Notes: generated from the letters alone by a model not told the origin. A stretch of DNA of 64,000 nucleotides from Nocardioides lijunqiniae (GCF_015024225.1 NZ_JACJGM010000009.1:108797-172796), one strand, 5' to 3'; counted from the stretch's first letter, positions 44,651 to 54,896 are shown. Translations and numbers: made by a program.

Positions 44651-45382
44651 TCAGCGCAGCCGGGCGAGGTCGCGACGGACGTAGCGCAGGTGCGCCCACT
44701 CCTCCTCCAGGATGACCCGGATGCAGTCGCCGACGCTGGGGTGCCAGTCGTCTCCGCCCCACGGGTTGTCGCGTTCCTCCGCCAGCAGCTCCGGCGTCGC
44801 CGTGGCCAGGAAGTCCGTCACCAGCTGCTGTCGCTCGGCGCGCACCGCGAGGACCTCGTCGTAGGCCGGCGGCTCGGCGCGGAAGATCGACATGTCGAAG
44901 CCCATCTCCTCGGCACCCGTGAAGATCTGGCCGATCTCGTGGAACGGTTGCGGCATACGCAGGATGCCGCCGCGGAGCCATGCGTCCGTCGCCAGGACGA
45001 GGTGTCGCAGGGTCTGAACCAGGGACCACTCCTCCTCGACGTGCGCGTCCACCAGCTCGGGCGGCGTGCCCGCCACCGTCTCCTGCCACGCGGCCTGGAC
45101 CGCGACCCACCCCTCGCGCAGTCCCTCGGGTGTCTCCGCCTTCTGCAGCTCACGGCCAGGGAACTGCCGGTTGAGCTCGGCGTCCACGAGCGGCACCACG
45201 TCCACCCCGTTGACGAACAGACTGCCGAAGAACAGGTCATGGCTGTCGATGTCGAGCCCGCCCACGTCGACGCTGCGCATCGTCACGCCGCTGACGTCGG
45301 AGAACCGCAGCGTCGCGCCCTTGAAGCTTGCCCTGACGAAGGTCGCGCCCTCGAACTCGTCGGTGCCTGAGTAGGTCGTCAT
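44651..45382 (-). CDS. Pentapeptide-repeat-like N terminus fused to DinB domain
   Basis: 243 residues. The N-terminal ~45 residues (GTDEFEGATFVRASFKGATLRFSDVSGVTMRSVDVGG) show A(D/N)LxF-like five-residue periodicity; the rest (~80-240) is a DinB four-helix bundle with His residues in WSLVQTLRHLVLATDAWL, HPSVGDCIRVILEEEWAHLRYVRRDL, a likely metal site. Related proteins are metal-dependent hydrolases or thiol transferases of unknown role. It is unusual for the pentapeptide segment to be so short. Confidence 0.82.
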   Translation of the reverse strand: MTTYSGTDEFEGATFVRASFKGATLRFSDVSGVTMRSVDVGGLDIDSHDLFFGSLFVNGVDVVPLVDAELNRQFPGRELQKAETPEGLREGWVAVQAAWQETVAGTPPELVDAHVEEEWSLVQTLRHLVLATDAWLRGGILRMPQPFHEIGQIFTGAEEMGFDMSIFRAEPPAYDEVLAVRAERQQLVTDFLATATPELLAEERDNPWGGDDWHPSVGDCIRVILEEEWAHLRYVRRDLARLR

Positions 45383-45414
45383 CGCTCCATCATCACCGGA
45401 GGCGGGGACATGCC

Positions 45415-46128
45415 CTACGCAGACAGCAGAGCGCGGAACCGCTCCGCGTCGTCGGTGCGGGGCAGGTTGTTGAACATGACGTACGGCGACGGTCGGCCGC
45501 CGACCAGGTCCCGGAGCCGCCGCAGCTCGTCATCGGTGTGGACGTGTCGCGAGCCTGTGGTGCCGTGCAGCCGGTAGTAGGTCCGGTCCGGCGTGACCGT
45601 CTCGGTCTGCATCGGATCGACTACGTGGACCAGGTCCAGCTCGGCGCAGAGCTCGGTGAGCAGCTCCGTGGGCCATTCACCCCGGGGCTCCCACAGCAGG
45701 CGCCCGGCCGGCCGCTCCACCTGCGAGACGAACGTGCGGAGCCGGCCGAGGTTGTCAGCCGTCGGGCGAAAGCTCTTCGGGCACTGCAGCAGCACCGCGG
45801 TCGCCCGGAGGAGCCGGGCGCACTCGAGGGTCCGGTGCCAGCCGGCCAGCACCGGAGGAGTCGTGCGGAACGCCCCGACCTGTCCACGGGCGGAGTCCGG
45901 GAGAGGCCGCTTCATGCGCCGGTAGGTGGGGCTGTTGGACTCGTGGGTGACGATCTGCCACGCCTTGATCGTGAACTCGAAGTCGGCCGGCACCTGCGCA
46001 CGCCAGCGCGCCAGCACCGCGTCGGCCGGCGGTTCGTAGAACGTGTGCTGCACCTCGACCACGGGGAAGCGCCGCACGTACGACGCCTGCGAGAACGTCC
46101 AGCCGCACAGTCCTACGCGGGCATCCAT
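45415..46128 (-). CDS. DUF72 family protein
   Basis: 237-residue TIM-barrel-like protein of the DUF72 (YecE) family. Seen: VGLCGWTFSQASYVRRFPVVEVQHTFYEPP at the N terminus, ADFEFTIKAWQIVTHE near 50, VLLQCPKSFRPTADNLGRL near 115, LLWEPRGEWPTE near 140, and TYYRLHGTTGSRHVHTDDEL near 190. These are the family's conserved blocks. Function unproven. ATG 46128 is chosen because it directly precedes the conserved VGLCGW strand; the track of open frame continues 15 codons upstream. Confidence 0.9.
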   Translation of the reverse strand: MDARVGLCGWTFSQASYVRRFPVVEVQHTFYEPPADAVLARWRAQVPADFEFTIKAWQIVTHESNSPTYRRMKRPLPDSARGQVGAFRTTPPVLAGWHRTLECARLLRATAVLLQCPKSFRPTADNLGRLRTFVSQVERPAGRLLWEPRGEWPTELLTELCAELDLVHVVDPMQTETVTPDRTYYRLHGTTGSRHVHTDDELRRLRDLVGGRPSPYVMFNNLPRTDDAERFRALLSA

Positions 46129-46416
46129 GACGCTGAGTCTCCCCGACGGGAGGGACGCGGAGAAGTCACCCATCGGAGTTGCGGGTCAGGCGATGTACTC
46201 GCCGGCCACTCGATCGGCGACCACCAAGAGTCTGCGACAGAGTTGCCACCTGAGAAGTTGGTGGAGACCAGGCCGGGAGGACTGACAGCGTCTTCGTTTC
46301 ACAGGGGTGCCCGCCGTCGCTCGGCTGCGTGAGTTCGCGGCACCCTGGATGCGCGGCTCACCGCCGGCGCAGGCGCCTGACAGTGCAAATTCGGTCGGTC
46401 GCGCAACGACGGGTCG

Positions 46417-47151
46417 ATGGCGCGTCCTTCCACCGTCTGTCGGCAAGGCCTGGAGCCAACGATCCGGGTCATCGCCAGGGGCCTCACGTCCGCTGAAGCC
46501 CTGATGGTCGAGACCACGCTCATCTGGAAGCTAGGTCGGACCCTGACCAACGTCGCTTCAGGTCACTACGTCGGTCGCTTCCGGCCGCCGGACACGTTCC
46601 ACAAGAGACTGGCCCGCTTCGACTTCGAGAATGGCATCTACTACGTCAACGTCGGCGAGGGCGAGACCCGCAGTTGGGCTGATTGTCGGCGGCACGGATT
46701 CCTCGCCGCTGGCGGCCATCGAAAGTGGAGTGACGCCATCCGTCGACTCGAGCAGGGAGATGTAGTCATCGCTTACCTAAAGGGCGCTGGCTACGTCGGC
46801 GTTGGTGTCGTGCGCTCTGTCGCCGTTCCGTATGCCAACTACAGAAACAACATCGGTGTGGCGCTCGCACGGGACGAACTCGAAGAGCCGAACCTCGGGC
46901 ACGACTCTGACGACCTATCGGTCTGCGAGTACATCGTCGCCGTGGAATGGAACGCCACCGTTGATCGAGCAAACGCCAAGTGGCTGCCACGAAGTGGTCT
47001 CTTCACATCGCAACTTGTCCGAGCGTCCCTCGACGGCCAGCCAGCCACGATGACGTTCGTCGAAGAGGCCTTCGGTGTTGATCTGGCCGCATTGGCTGAT
47101 GGCCAGACGCCTAACCGGGATCGAGACATTCCCTCGCTTCTGGAGCAGTAG
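46417..47151 (+). CDS. LEM-3-like GIY-YIG remnant fused to EVE/YTH-like domain
   Basis: 244 residues. Residues ~12-60 (GLEPTIRVIARGLTSAEALMVETTLIWKLGRTLTN) look like the C-terminal part of a LEM-3-type GIY-YIG domain; the catalytic GIY and YIG strands are absent, as though the 5' end were lost. Residues ~70-190 contain YYVNVGEGETRSWADCRRHGFLAAGGHRKWSDAIRRLEQGDVVIAYLKGAGYVGVGVV, an EVE/YTH-like (PUA superfamily) fold whose members read modified bases in DNA or RNA and occur in restriction systems. The assignment is by eye. ATG 46417 is the first in frame; codon use is less GC-rich than the neighbours. Confidence 0.6.
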   Translation: MARPSTVCRQGLEPTIRVIARGLTSAEALMVETTLIWKLGRTLTNVASGHYVGRFRPPDTFHKRLARFDFENGIYYVNVGEGETRSWADCRRHGFLAAGGHRKWSDAIRRLEQGDVVIAYLKGAGYVGVGVVRSVAVPYANYRNNIGVALARDELEEPNLGHDSDDLSVCEYIVAVEWNATVDRANAKWLPRSGLFTSQLVRASLDGQPATMTFVEEAFGVDLAALADGQTPNRDRDIPSLLEQ

Positions 47152-47304
47152 CCCGGCACCGCCCGTAGCCCCACCGTCGTTCGGGGCGGCGCAGAACGGG
47201 ACCAATGACTCCGAGGTGCGTCTATCCGCCGCGTGTGGGCGCGGTGAATCGTCCGCTCATGCCCATGAGAGGTCACCCACGTAGCGACGGGATACGGTTC
47301 CGTC

Positions 47305-47754
47305 GTGTCTGACTCTGCGCTTGTGATCGAGGCGAACCCGACGGTCACCGAGCACACCTGCGATCACTGCTCGCAGCCGTTTCAACGAGTTCAGGGCTAC
47401 GTGCATCGGGATGGCGATGCGCACGCGGTCTACATAGCCTCCTGCTACCACCACGACGGTCACGAGGTCTTCATCGATGCAGTGTTCAGCCCGACATGGG
47501 AGGACGCAGCGGACGATCACGTCACCTTCGGATGCCGGGTCGGCCAGGTCGCTGGGCAGTCCGATCCCGGAGCGTCGCTGACCACTGGCGCGACTGCGTT
47601 CACTGACAGTCCGTTCTTCGGACGGAAGTTGTCTCGTGAGGAAGCGATGGGTCATCCGCTCATCGATGACTTCTGGGCGCTCGTCGACCACATCCTCGTC
47701 CGCGACCCTGTCGTCCGTGACCACGTCTACGGACCGGGTGCGGAGTTCGCTTAG
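47305..47754 (+). CDS. Hypothetical protein with N-terminal CxxC
   Basis: 149 residues: a zinc-ribbon-like HTCDHCSQPFQRVQGYVHRDG at 18-40, then AVYIASCYHHDGHEVFIDAVF, and a C-terminal FFGRKLSREEAMGHPLIDDFWALVDHILVRDPVVRDHVY. Cys21, Cys24 and the later Cys-Tyr-His-His could bind one zinc. Similar proteins occur as uncharacterised singletons in actinobacteria. GTG 47305 has TACGGT 6 nt upstream (leaderless-type). Neighbours are an EVE-like protein and an HNH protein, but no functional link is proven. Confidence 0.7.
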   Translation: MSDSALVIEANPTVTEHTCDHCSQPFQRVQGYVHRDGDAHAVYIASCYHHDGHEVFIDAVFSPTWEDAADDHVTFGCRVGQVAGQSDPGASLTTGATAFTDSPFFGRKLSREEAMGHPLIDDFWALVDHILVRDPVVRDHVYGPGAEFA

Positions 47755-47839
47755 GACGTCCGCTCATGCCGCGATCCGCGCGGTTCAGAGTTGCGTCTTA
47801 CCCCCGCGATAGATGCGGTTATCCCATGACCCCCGTCGG

Positions 47840-49138
47840 TCAGGCGGTCTCGTCGTCGGTCCACCGTTCGGCGAGTGTGGAGATGTCCGCATGGCCGGGT
47901 GGGGCGGGGGCGCGGGAGCGATATCGGTGGCCAGTGGGGCTGGTGGTCTCGACCGTGTGGCGGCCTGGGCCGGCGATGGGTAGCGCGGTCCAGCCGTGGG
48001 CCTGCTTGGCGAGGTTGCAGCGCTGGCACAAGCCCTGCAGGTTCGCCGCAGAAGTCCTGCCACCGGCCTCGAATGCCTGGACGTGGTCGATCTGAGCGAC
48101 GGGGGCGCCGCACCAGGGGGTACGGCAGAGGTCCTGGTCGCGGGTGGAGACGAAGTCGGCGAGAGCCTTGGGGGCGAGGCGGGCGCGGGAGTCCATGCCC
48201 AGCAGCTTGCCCGTGCTGGGAGCGACGTAGAGGCGGCGGATGAACGCGCGCGCCTTGCCCATGGCGTCCTTGGCGAGCGCGCGCGCCCACGGGGCGGGCA
48301 CCGGACCGTAGCCGGCCAGGTGGGCCGCGTCGTCGGTCAGCCCGAGCAGGGACTGGTCGGTCATCACGAGCTTGAGCTCGACCCGGGGTGTCTCCTCCGC
48401 CGGGGTGCCGGTGACCCGTTCGACGAGGGTGTCGGCCATGACCTGGCCCTTCGTCCGCTCGTCTCCCTGGGCGCGGGCGGTGTTGGCCGCGGCGATCAGG
48501 GAGGCGTGGACGCTCACCCCCTGCTTGACCGGCAGCAGCGCGGTGACCCAGCACATCGTGTCGGGGGCGGGGCGGATGCTGACGCGACGCTCGGCCTCGG
48601 CCTTGCGGGCGCGGGCGGTCACCGCGGCGGCGTCGAGCTCGCACGCGAGCTTCTTCGCGGCCTGGGCCAGGGCGGCGTCGCTCATCGCCGCGGCCTCGCC
48701 GCTGGCGCAGAGGCGGGCGTCGACCTCGACGCGGTCCTCGCGACTCAGGCAGGCGGTCTCGCGGGCGAGGATCGTGGCGCGCCACTCGTTGAGCAGGCCC
48801 TGCCGCATCAGCGCCAGGGTGTGCGGCATCTCTGTCTCGAGGACCTTCGCCAGGCCCAGGAACCGGGACGCCTTGTGGGGTGACTCGCGACGGGCGAGGC
48901 CGATCTGCTCGGCGACGCCCTCCCCCACCCGCTCGGCACGCACCCCCGCCGCGACCTGGTCGGCGCGCTGGGACTCGTCGAGGTCCACGGCGGTGATGGC
49001 CTGGGCGGCCGACCCGATGCACTTGAGGTCTTCGACCTTGCGCAGGAGCTCGATGCGTTGCGCGTCCGAGAGGTCACGCGGGCAGTCGGCGAGGGTGGAG
49101 GCCGCCTCGTCGAGCTGTCGCATGAGGGTGTCGAACAT
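47840..49138 (-). CDS. DUF222 / 13E12-family HNH endonuclease-like protein
   Basis: 432 residues. The N-terminal DUF222 helical region (~1-290) is followed by an HNH domain: FVSTRDQDLCRTPWCGAPVAQIDHVQAFEAGGRTSAANLQGLCQRCNLAKQAHGW (~320-375), with two CxxC-type pairs and the catalytic IDHV and N residues. Actinobacterial genomes carry many such paralogues (REP13E12 in mycobacteria), some associated with mobile elements; function is unsettled. TAGCGT stands 7 nt before ATG 49138, a leaderless-type start. Confidence 0.88.
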   Translation of the reverse strand: MFDTLMRQLDEAASTLADCPRDLSDAQRIELLRKVEDLKCIGSAAQAITAVDLDESQRADQVAAGVRAERVGEGVAEQIGLARRESPHKASRFLGLAKVLETEMPHTLALMRQGLLNEWRATILARETACLSREDRVEVDARLCASGEAAAMSDAALAQAAKKLACELDAAAVTARARKAEAERRVSIRPAPDTMCWVTALLPVKQGVSVHASLIAAANTARAQGDERTKGQVMADTLVERVTGTPAEETPRVELKLVMTDQSLLGLTDDAAHLAGYGPVPAPWARALAKDAMGKARAFIRRLYVAPSTGKLLGMDSRARLAPKALADFVSTRDQDLCRTPWCGAPVAQIDHVQAFEAGGRTSAANLQGLCQRCNLAKQAHGWTALPIAGPGRHTVETTSPTGHRYRSRAPAPPGHADISTLAERWTDDETA

Positions 49139-49254
49139 GAGGTCGACGCTATGCCTCGGCGGCGACACTCGTCGATCAGACAGCGGGCGCCTGTGGAGGG
49201 CCCGAGCGGCAACACCAGCCTGTGCACACCGAGCGGCTTACGAGACGAGGCAGG

Positions 49255-50376
49255 TCACGTCACCCAGCGGCCACGGTGCAGGACGCGCTGGACGTCGAGC
49301 TGCTCGTCGAGGACGACGAGGTCGGCGCGATGGCCGGGGACCAGGGAGCCGATCCCCTGGAGGCCGAGCATCTCGGCGGGCGTCGAGCTCGCGGCGCGGA
49401 CGGCGTCGGCGAGGGACAGCCCGGCCACCTGGACGGCGTACCGGACGGCTGCGGCCAGGGTGAGCGTCGAGCCGGCGATCGCGCCGCCCTCGGCCAGCCG
49501 CGCCACCCCATCGCGGACGGTGACCGTCATCCGTCCGAGGCGGTAGTCACCGTCGGCCGCCGCGGCGGCGGCCATCGCGTCGGTCACGAGCACGATCCGG
49601 TCCGGCTTCGCCTCCGCGGCGAGCCGCAGGGCGGCAGGATGGACGTGGACGCCGTCGGCGATCAGCTCGACGTAGGCGTCCGGCCGCTCCAGCAGCGCCG
49701 CGATCGGACCCGGCTCGCGGTGGTGCAGCGGCCGCATCGCGTTGAAGAGGTGGGTGCCGACCCGGGCACCGGCGTCGAGCGCCGCCCGCGCCTCGTCGTA
49801 CGTCGCCTCCGTGTGGCCGATCGCTGCCACGACTCCGGCCGCCACCAGCCGGCGCACCGCGTCCAGGCCCCCGGGCAGCTCGGGGGCGAGCGTGACCATC
49901 CGGACCTGGCCGCGCCCGGCCTCGAGCAGCGCCTCCAGCAGCGCCGGGTCGGGCTCGGTGAGCAGGGCCGGGTCGTGCGCGCCGGCGCGCTTCGGGCTCA
50001 GCCAGGGGCCCTCCAGGTGGAGCCCCGCGATCACGCCGTCCTCGGAGGCCGCGGCGAGCTCGGCCACGGAGGCCAGCAGCCGCTCGGGCGTCGCGGTGAC
50101 CAGGCTGGCCAGCATCGTGGTCGTCCCGTGGGCCAGGTGCGCCCGGGTCACGGCGGCGGCGTCGTGCGCCGTCCCCGCGTCGAACGACGCTCCGCCGCCG
50201 CCGTGGACGTGCACGTCGACGAAGCCCGGCACGAGCGTCGCCTCGGGCAGGTCGACGTCGGCCGGCCGGCCGGGCGTGCCCTCGCCGACGTCGGCGACGC
50301 GGTCGCCCTCGACGAGCACCCATCCCGGCGCGAGGACCCGGGTGGGGGTGACCACCCGGGCCGCCGCGATGATCAT
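49255..50376 (-). CDS. nagA: N-acetylglucosamine-6-phosphate deacetylase
   Basis: Amidohydrolase of 373 residues converting GlcNAc-6-phosphate to glucosamine-6-phosphate and acetate. Seen: VPGFVDVHVHGGGGASFD with the metal His pair (~54-60), GLHLEGPWLSPKRAGAH with the metal-binding Glu (~118), GHTEATYDEA (~190), THLFNAMRPLHHREPG (~208), and VLVTDAMAA with the catalytic Asp (~262). Third gene of the minus-strand arm after the regulator and PTS EIIC, starting 2 bp after EIIC ends. It supplies the step between PTS import and the SIS-domain enzyme encoded on the opposite arm. Confidence 0.95.
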   Translation of the reverse strand: MIIAAARVVTPTRVLAPGWVLVEGDRVADVGEGTPGRPADVDLPEATLVPGFVDVHVHGGGGASFDAGTAHDAAAVTRAHLAHGTTTMLASLVTATPERLLASVAELAAASEDGVIAGLHLEGPWLSPKRAGAHDPALLTEPDPALLEALLEAGRGQVRMVTLAPELPGGLDAVRRLVAAGVVAAIGHTEATYDEARAALDAGARVGTHLFNAMRPLHHREPGPIAALLERPDAYVELIADGVHVHPAALRLAAEAKPDRIVLVTDAMAAAAAADGDYRLGRMTVTVRDGVARLAEGGAIAGSTLTLAAAVRYAVQVAGLSLADAVRAASSTPAEMLGLQGIGSLVPGHRADLVVLDEQLDVQRVLHRGRWVT

Positions 50377-50378
50377 GC

Positions 50379-51628
<1,250 letters not shown>

Positions 51629-51632
<4 letters not shown>

Positions 51633-52411
51633 CGCTTGGTGTTCCTCTCGGGTGCGGTGCGGCGGTGGCCCAGGTCGTCACGACCCAGGGACATGTGGAG
51701 CTGGTAGCGGTCGCCCCGGTAGCGGGAGACCACGTGCTCGAGGGGGCGCCCGGCGCTGGAGGACACGCGCCGGAACACCAGCAGCGGGGTGTTGACCGGC
51801 GCGTCCAGACGACGCGCGGTGGCGGCGTCGGCCGTCTCGCCCCACAGGGTCTGCTCGGCCGCGTCGATCGGGGCGTCGAAGACGTCGGCGAAGAGCTCGT
51901 AGAGGGAGCCGCCCAGGTCGTGGCGGTCGAGCCCGGGGAGCAGGGCGCGGGGGTACCAGCCGTGCTCGAGCGCGATCGGCTCGCCGTCCGCGAGCCGGAC
52001 CCGGTCGACGCGCCAGGCGCTGGCGCCGGGGTCGAGCGCCAGGGCCTTGGCGACCTCGCTCGGCGGCTCGTCCGGCTCGACCGACAGCAGCCGGGTCGAG
52101 GGCTCCAGGCCGCGGCGGCGCATGTCCTGGCTGAACGACGCCAGGTGCAGCCGGCTCTCGAGTCGCGGCGTCGCCACGAACGTGCCCTTGCCGTGCACCC
52201 GGTGCAGCAGCCCGTCCGAGACCAGCACGTCGATCGCCTTGCGCACGGTCGCGCGGGAGACGCCGTACGTCGCCATCAGCTCGCGCTCCGACGGGATGGC
52301 CGCCTCCGGCCCGAGCTCCTTGACCGCCATCTCGGCGAGCGCGTCGCTGAGCTGCGCGTGCTTGGTGCGCGGACCGGCGGTGACGGTCCGGGCGGGACGG
52401 CTGGTGGCCAC
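51629..52411 (-). CDS. GntR/HutC-family regulator, NagR/DasR-like
   Basis: 260 residues. N-terminal winged helix (~15-85) with AIPSERELMATYGVSRATVRKAIDVLVSDGLLHRVHGKGTFVA; UTRA ligand-binding domain (~95-250) with PSTRLLSVEPDEPPSEVAKAL, LEHGWYPRALLPGL and TPLLVFRRVSSSAGRPLEHVVSRYRGDRYQ. DasR/NagR proteins sense glucosamine-6-phosphate or GlcNAc-6-phosphate and repress nag genes (family knowledge). GTG 52411 has AGAGG 5 nt upstream. A perfect TGGTACGTACCA palindrome lies between it and the SIS gene, the probable operator for both arms. It is coupled to the EIIC gene. Confidence 0.92.
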
Positions 52412-52449
52412 TTCGACCTCTCGACGGAGTTCCGTGTCACTGGTACGGT

Positions 52450-52463
52450 CTGGTACGTACCAG
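52450..52463. promoter_or_regulatory. Operator for the amino-sugar regulon
   Basis: CTGGTACGTACCAG, a perfect 14-bp palindrome of the HutC/DasR type (TGGTnnnnACCA), centred in the 104-bp divergent promoter. A second half-site, ACTGGTAC, begins at 52439. Confidence 0.78.
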
Positions 52464-52515
52464 TTGGGAGTGTGGGCCCGGTGCCCTGCGCCTGTCAAGG
52501 ACCACGAGGAGCGCG

Positions 52516-53553
52516 ATGACCACCCAGATGGCGCGTGAGATCGCCGAGCAGCCCGACGCCGTACGGCGCACGCTCGCCGCCCTGCGTCCCCGGCGCGACG
52601 CGGTCCGGGAGCTGGTGGCGGGGCGGCGGGTGCTGTTCGCGGCGCGCGGCTCCTCCGACAACGCCGCGATCTACGGGCGCTACCTGCTGGAGACGCAGGC
52701 CGGCGTGGCGGGCGGCCTGGTCTCGCCCAGCGTCGCCACGCACTACCGCTCACGGCTCGACCTGTCTGACGCGGTCGTGGTGAGCGTGTCGCAGTCGGGG
52801 GCGACCGAGGAGATCGTCACGACGCAGGCCTGGGCGCGTGGGTGCGGCGCCGCGACCCTGGCCGTCACCAACGTCGAGGACTCACCGTTGGTGAGCGCCG
52901 CCGACCTGGCGCTCGTGACGCAGGCCGGCCCGGAGGTCGCGGTGCCGGCGACCAAGACCTACCTCACCCAGCTCGTCGCGATGGCCGAGCTCGCCGCCGC
53001 GCTGGTGGACGACACGGCCGCCCTCGACGCCGAGCTCGACCGGGTGCCGGGCGAGATCGAGCGGCTCCTCGACGTCGACGTCGCCGAGGCGGTCCAGGCC
53101 CTGCGGTCGGCCGACTACACGGTGGTGTCGGGGCGCGGCCTGATGATGGGCACCGCGCTGGAGACGGCGCTGAAGCTCGAGGAGACCTGCCTGCGCCCGG
53201 TGCGCGGCTACTCCTACGCCGACCTGCGCCACGGGCCGATCTCGGTGGTCACCCAGGGCATGACCGCGCTGCTGGTCGCGGCCCCCGACGGTCCACTCGT
53301 GGGGCCGCTGGCCGACCTCGCCGCCGACCTCGCGGGCCGCGGGGCGCGGGTCGTCGGCCTCGGCGGGGACCCGGCGTTCGCGCGAGCCTGCGCGGTCCAC
53401 GTGCCCGGACCCGACCTGACCGAGGCCGTGGCCCCGCTGGGCGCGATCGTGCCCGGACAGCGGATCGTCGAGGGGCTCGCCCTCGCGCTCGGCCTGGACC
53501 CCGACAACCCCCGGGGCCTGGCCAAGGTCACCTCCACCGACCCACACTCGTGA
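52516..53553 (+). CDS. SIS-domain glucosamine-6-phosphate deaminase/isomerase-like enzyme (NagB-II type)
   Basis: 345 residues with two SIS domains: RRVLFAARGSSDNAAIYGRYLLE (~38-60) with VVSVSQSGATEEIVT (~87), and VVSGRGLMMGTALETALKLEETC (~200) with RGYSYADLRHGPISVV (~225). This is the GlmS isomerase half without the glutaminase domain, as in NagB-II/AgaS/FrlB-like enzymes, converting glucosamine-6-phosphate to fructose-6-phosphate plus ammonia. The terminal Lys is within LAKVTSTDPHS. Located with nagA and PTS genes under one operator, which supports the NagB-II role over a biosynthetic one. A GAGCGCG region lies before the ATG. Confidence 0.9.
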   Translation: MTTQMAREIAEQPDAVRRTLAALRPRRDAVRELVAGRRVLFAARGSSDNAAIYGRYLLETQAGVAGGLVSPSVATHYRSRLDLSDAVVVSVSQSGATEEIVTTQAWARGCGAATLAVTNVEDSPLVSAADLALVTQAGPEVAVPATKTYLTQLVAMAELAAALVDDTAALDAELDRVPGEIERLLDVDVAEAVQALRSADYTVVSGRGLMMGTALETALKLEETCLRPVRGYSYADLRHGPISVVTQGMTALLVAAPDGPLVGPLADLAADLAGRGARVVGLGGDPAFARACAVHVPGPDLTEAVAPLGAIVPGQRIVEGLALALGLDPDNPRGLAKVTSTDPHS

Positions 53554-53584
53554 CCCCACGAACGACCCCACCGAAGGAGCACCG

Positions 53585-53818
53585 ATGAGCACCAAGGCCG
53601 AGCAGATCCTCGCCGGGCTGGGCGGCGCCGGCAACGTCGTCGAGATCGAGCCCTGCATCACCCGCCTGCGCACGGAGGTCAAGGACGGCGGGCTCGTCGA
53701 CGAGAAGGCGCTGCGCGCCGCCGGCGCGCACGGCGTCATGCAGTCGGGCACGGTCGTGCAGGTCGTCGTCGGGCCCGAGGCCGACAACCTCGCCGACGAC
53801 ATCGAGGACCTGATGTGA
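53585..53818 (+). CDS. PTS EIIB subunit, glucose/GlcNAc type
   Basis: 77-residue phosphocarrier. Phosphorylated Cys24 lies in VVEIEPCITRLRTEVKD, the EIIB-Glc signature; the C terminus MQSGTVVQVVVGPEADNLADDIE matches the family. It accepts phosphate from EIIA and passes it to the sugar held by EIIC. AAGGAG lies 6 nt before the ATG. It overlaps the EIIA start as GTGA, so the two are cotranslated. The unfused form is complete, not a fragment. Confidence 0.93.
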   Translation: MSTKAEQILAGLGGAGNVVEIEPCITRLRTEVKDGGLVDEKALRAAGAHGVMQSGTVVQVVVGPEADNLADDIEDLM

Positions 53819-54264
53819 CCGAGGTCCGCGCGCCCCTGCCGGGCCGGGTCGTGGCGATGGGCGACGTGCCGGACCCCGTCTTCTCCTCGGAGATGGTCGG
53901 GCCGGGCATCGCCATCGAGCCCGACCCGGGCGAGGTCACCGTCGTCTCCCCCGTGGCCGGCACGGTCGTCAAGGTGCACCCGCACGCGTTCATCGTGCTG
54001 GCGTCCGACGGCGTGGGCGTCCTGGTCCACCTCGGGATCGACACGGTCAAGCTGGACGGTCGCGGCTTCGAGGTGCTCGTCACCCAGGGCAGCACGGTCG
54101 AGGCCGGCACGCCGATGGTCCGCTGGGACCCGGCGACGCTCGAGGACGGGATGTCGCCGCTGGTGCCGGTCGTGGCCATGGACCGGCCGAAGGGGTCGGT
54201 GCCCGCGCCCTCCGACGGCACCCGTGCCGCCGCCGGCGACCTCCTCTTCACCGTGGCTCCGTGA
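53815..54264 (+). CDS. PTS EIIA subunit, glucose type (Crr-like)
   Basis: 149 residues. Seen: VRAPLPGRVVAMGDVPDPVFSSEMVGPGIAIEP, SPVAGTVVKVHPHAFIVLAS with His57, and GVGVLVHLGIDTVKLDG with the phosphorylated His72. The C-terminal half follows the EIIA-Glc pattern. It receives phosphate from HPr. GTG 53815 overlaps the EIIB stop, and its own stop overlaps the HAD gene start, so EIIB, EIIA and the phosphatase form one coupled unit. Confidence 0.93.
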   Translation: MTEVRAPLPGRVVAMGDVPDPVFSSEMVGPGIAIEPDPGEVTVVSPVAGTVVKVHPHAFIVLASDGVGVLVHLGIDTVKLDGRGFEVLVTQGSTVEAGTPMVRWDPATLEDGMSPLVPVVAMDRPKGSVPAPSDGTRAAAGDLLFTVAP

Positions 54265-54896
54265 GGCCCGCCGCCCTGCTGCTCGACCTGGACGGGACCC
54301 TGGTCGACTCCGAGCCGCTGCACCGCGCCGCCTACGAGGCCTACTTCGCCTCGCGCGGCTGGGACGTCGCCGACCTCAGCGTCTTCACCGGCCGCCGGGC
54401 CGCCGACGTCTTCGCCACCACCGCCGGCCCCTGGGGCGACGAGGACCCGCAGGCCGTGTCGCAGGCGGTCGTCTCCCAGATCCCTGCGGACGTCGACCCC
54501 GAGGAGGTGGCCGGCGCACGCGACCTCGTCCTGGCGGCGGTCGCCGCAGGCACCCGGGTCGCGATCGTCACCTCGGCCGCCGCCGACTGGGTGACCCGGT
54601 CGCTGGGTCCCATGGGCGTCCTGGACCACCTCGACGTCGTCGTCACGTCCGCCGACGTCACCGACGGCAAGCCGCACCCCGCCGGCTACCGGCTCGCCGC
54701 AGAGCGCCTCGGAATCGCCCCCGCCGACTGCCTGGCCGCCGAGGACTCGCCCGCCGGCGTACGCGCGGCGGTGGCTGCCGGCGTCGGCGAGGTCGTCGGC
54801 GTCACCACCACCCACGACGACGCCGTCCTGCTCGAGGCGGGCGCCGCGTCCGTCAGCCCGGACTTGCGGGAGCTGGCGGCGCGGCTGCGCCGGTGA
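54261..54896 (+). CDS. HAD-superfamily phosphatase/phosphoglucomutase-like
   Basis: 211 residues, subfamily IA. Motif I LLLDLDGTLVDSEPLHRAAYEA (nucleophile Asp10, acid Asp12), motif II IVTSAAADW with Thr/Ser near 94, motif III Lys in TDGKPHPAGY near 135, motif IV AAEDSPAGVRAA near 160. This resembles beta-phosphoglucomutases and sugar-phosphate phosphatases. Coupled to the PTS EIIA gene (GTGA overlap), so it probably trims or interconverts a sugar phosphate from the same regulon (inference). It converges with the desaturase gene, 4 bp apart. Confidence 0.9.
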   Translation: MRPAALLLDLDGTLVDSEPLHRAAYEAYFASRGWDVADLSVFTGRRAADVFATTAGPWGDEDPQAVSQAVVSQIPADVDPEEVAGARDLVLAAVAAGTRVAIVTSAAADWVTRSLGPMGVLDHLDVVVTSADVTDGKPHPAGYRLAAERLGIAPADCLAAEDSPAGVRAAVAAGVGEVVGVTTTHDDAVLLEAGAASVSPDLRELAARLRR

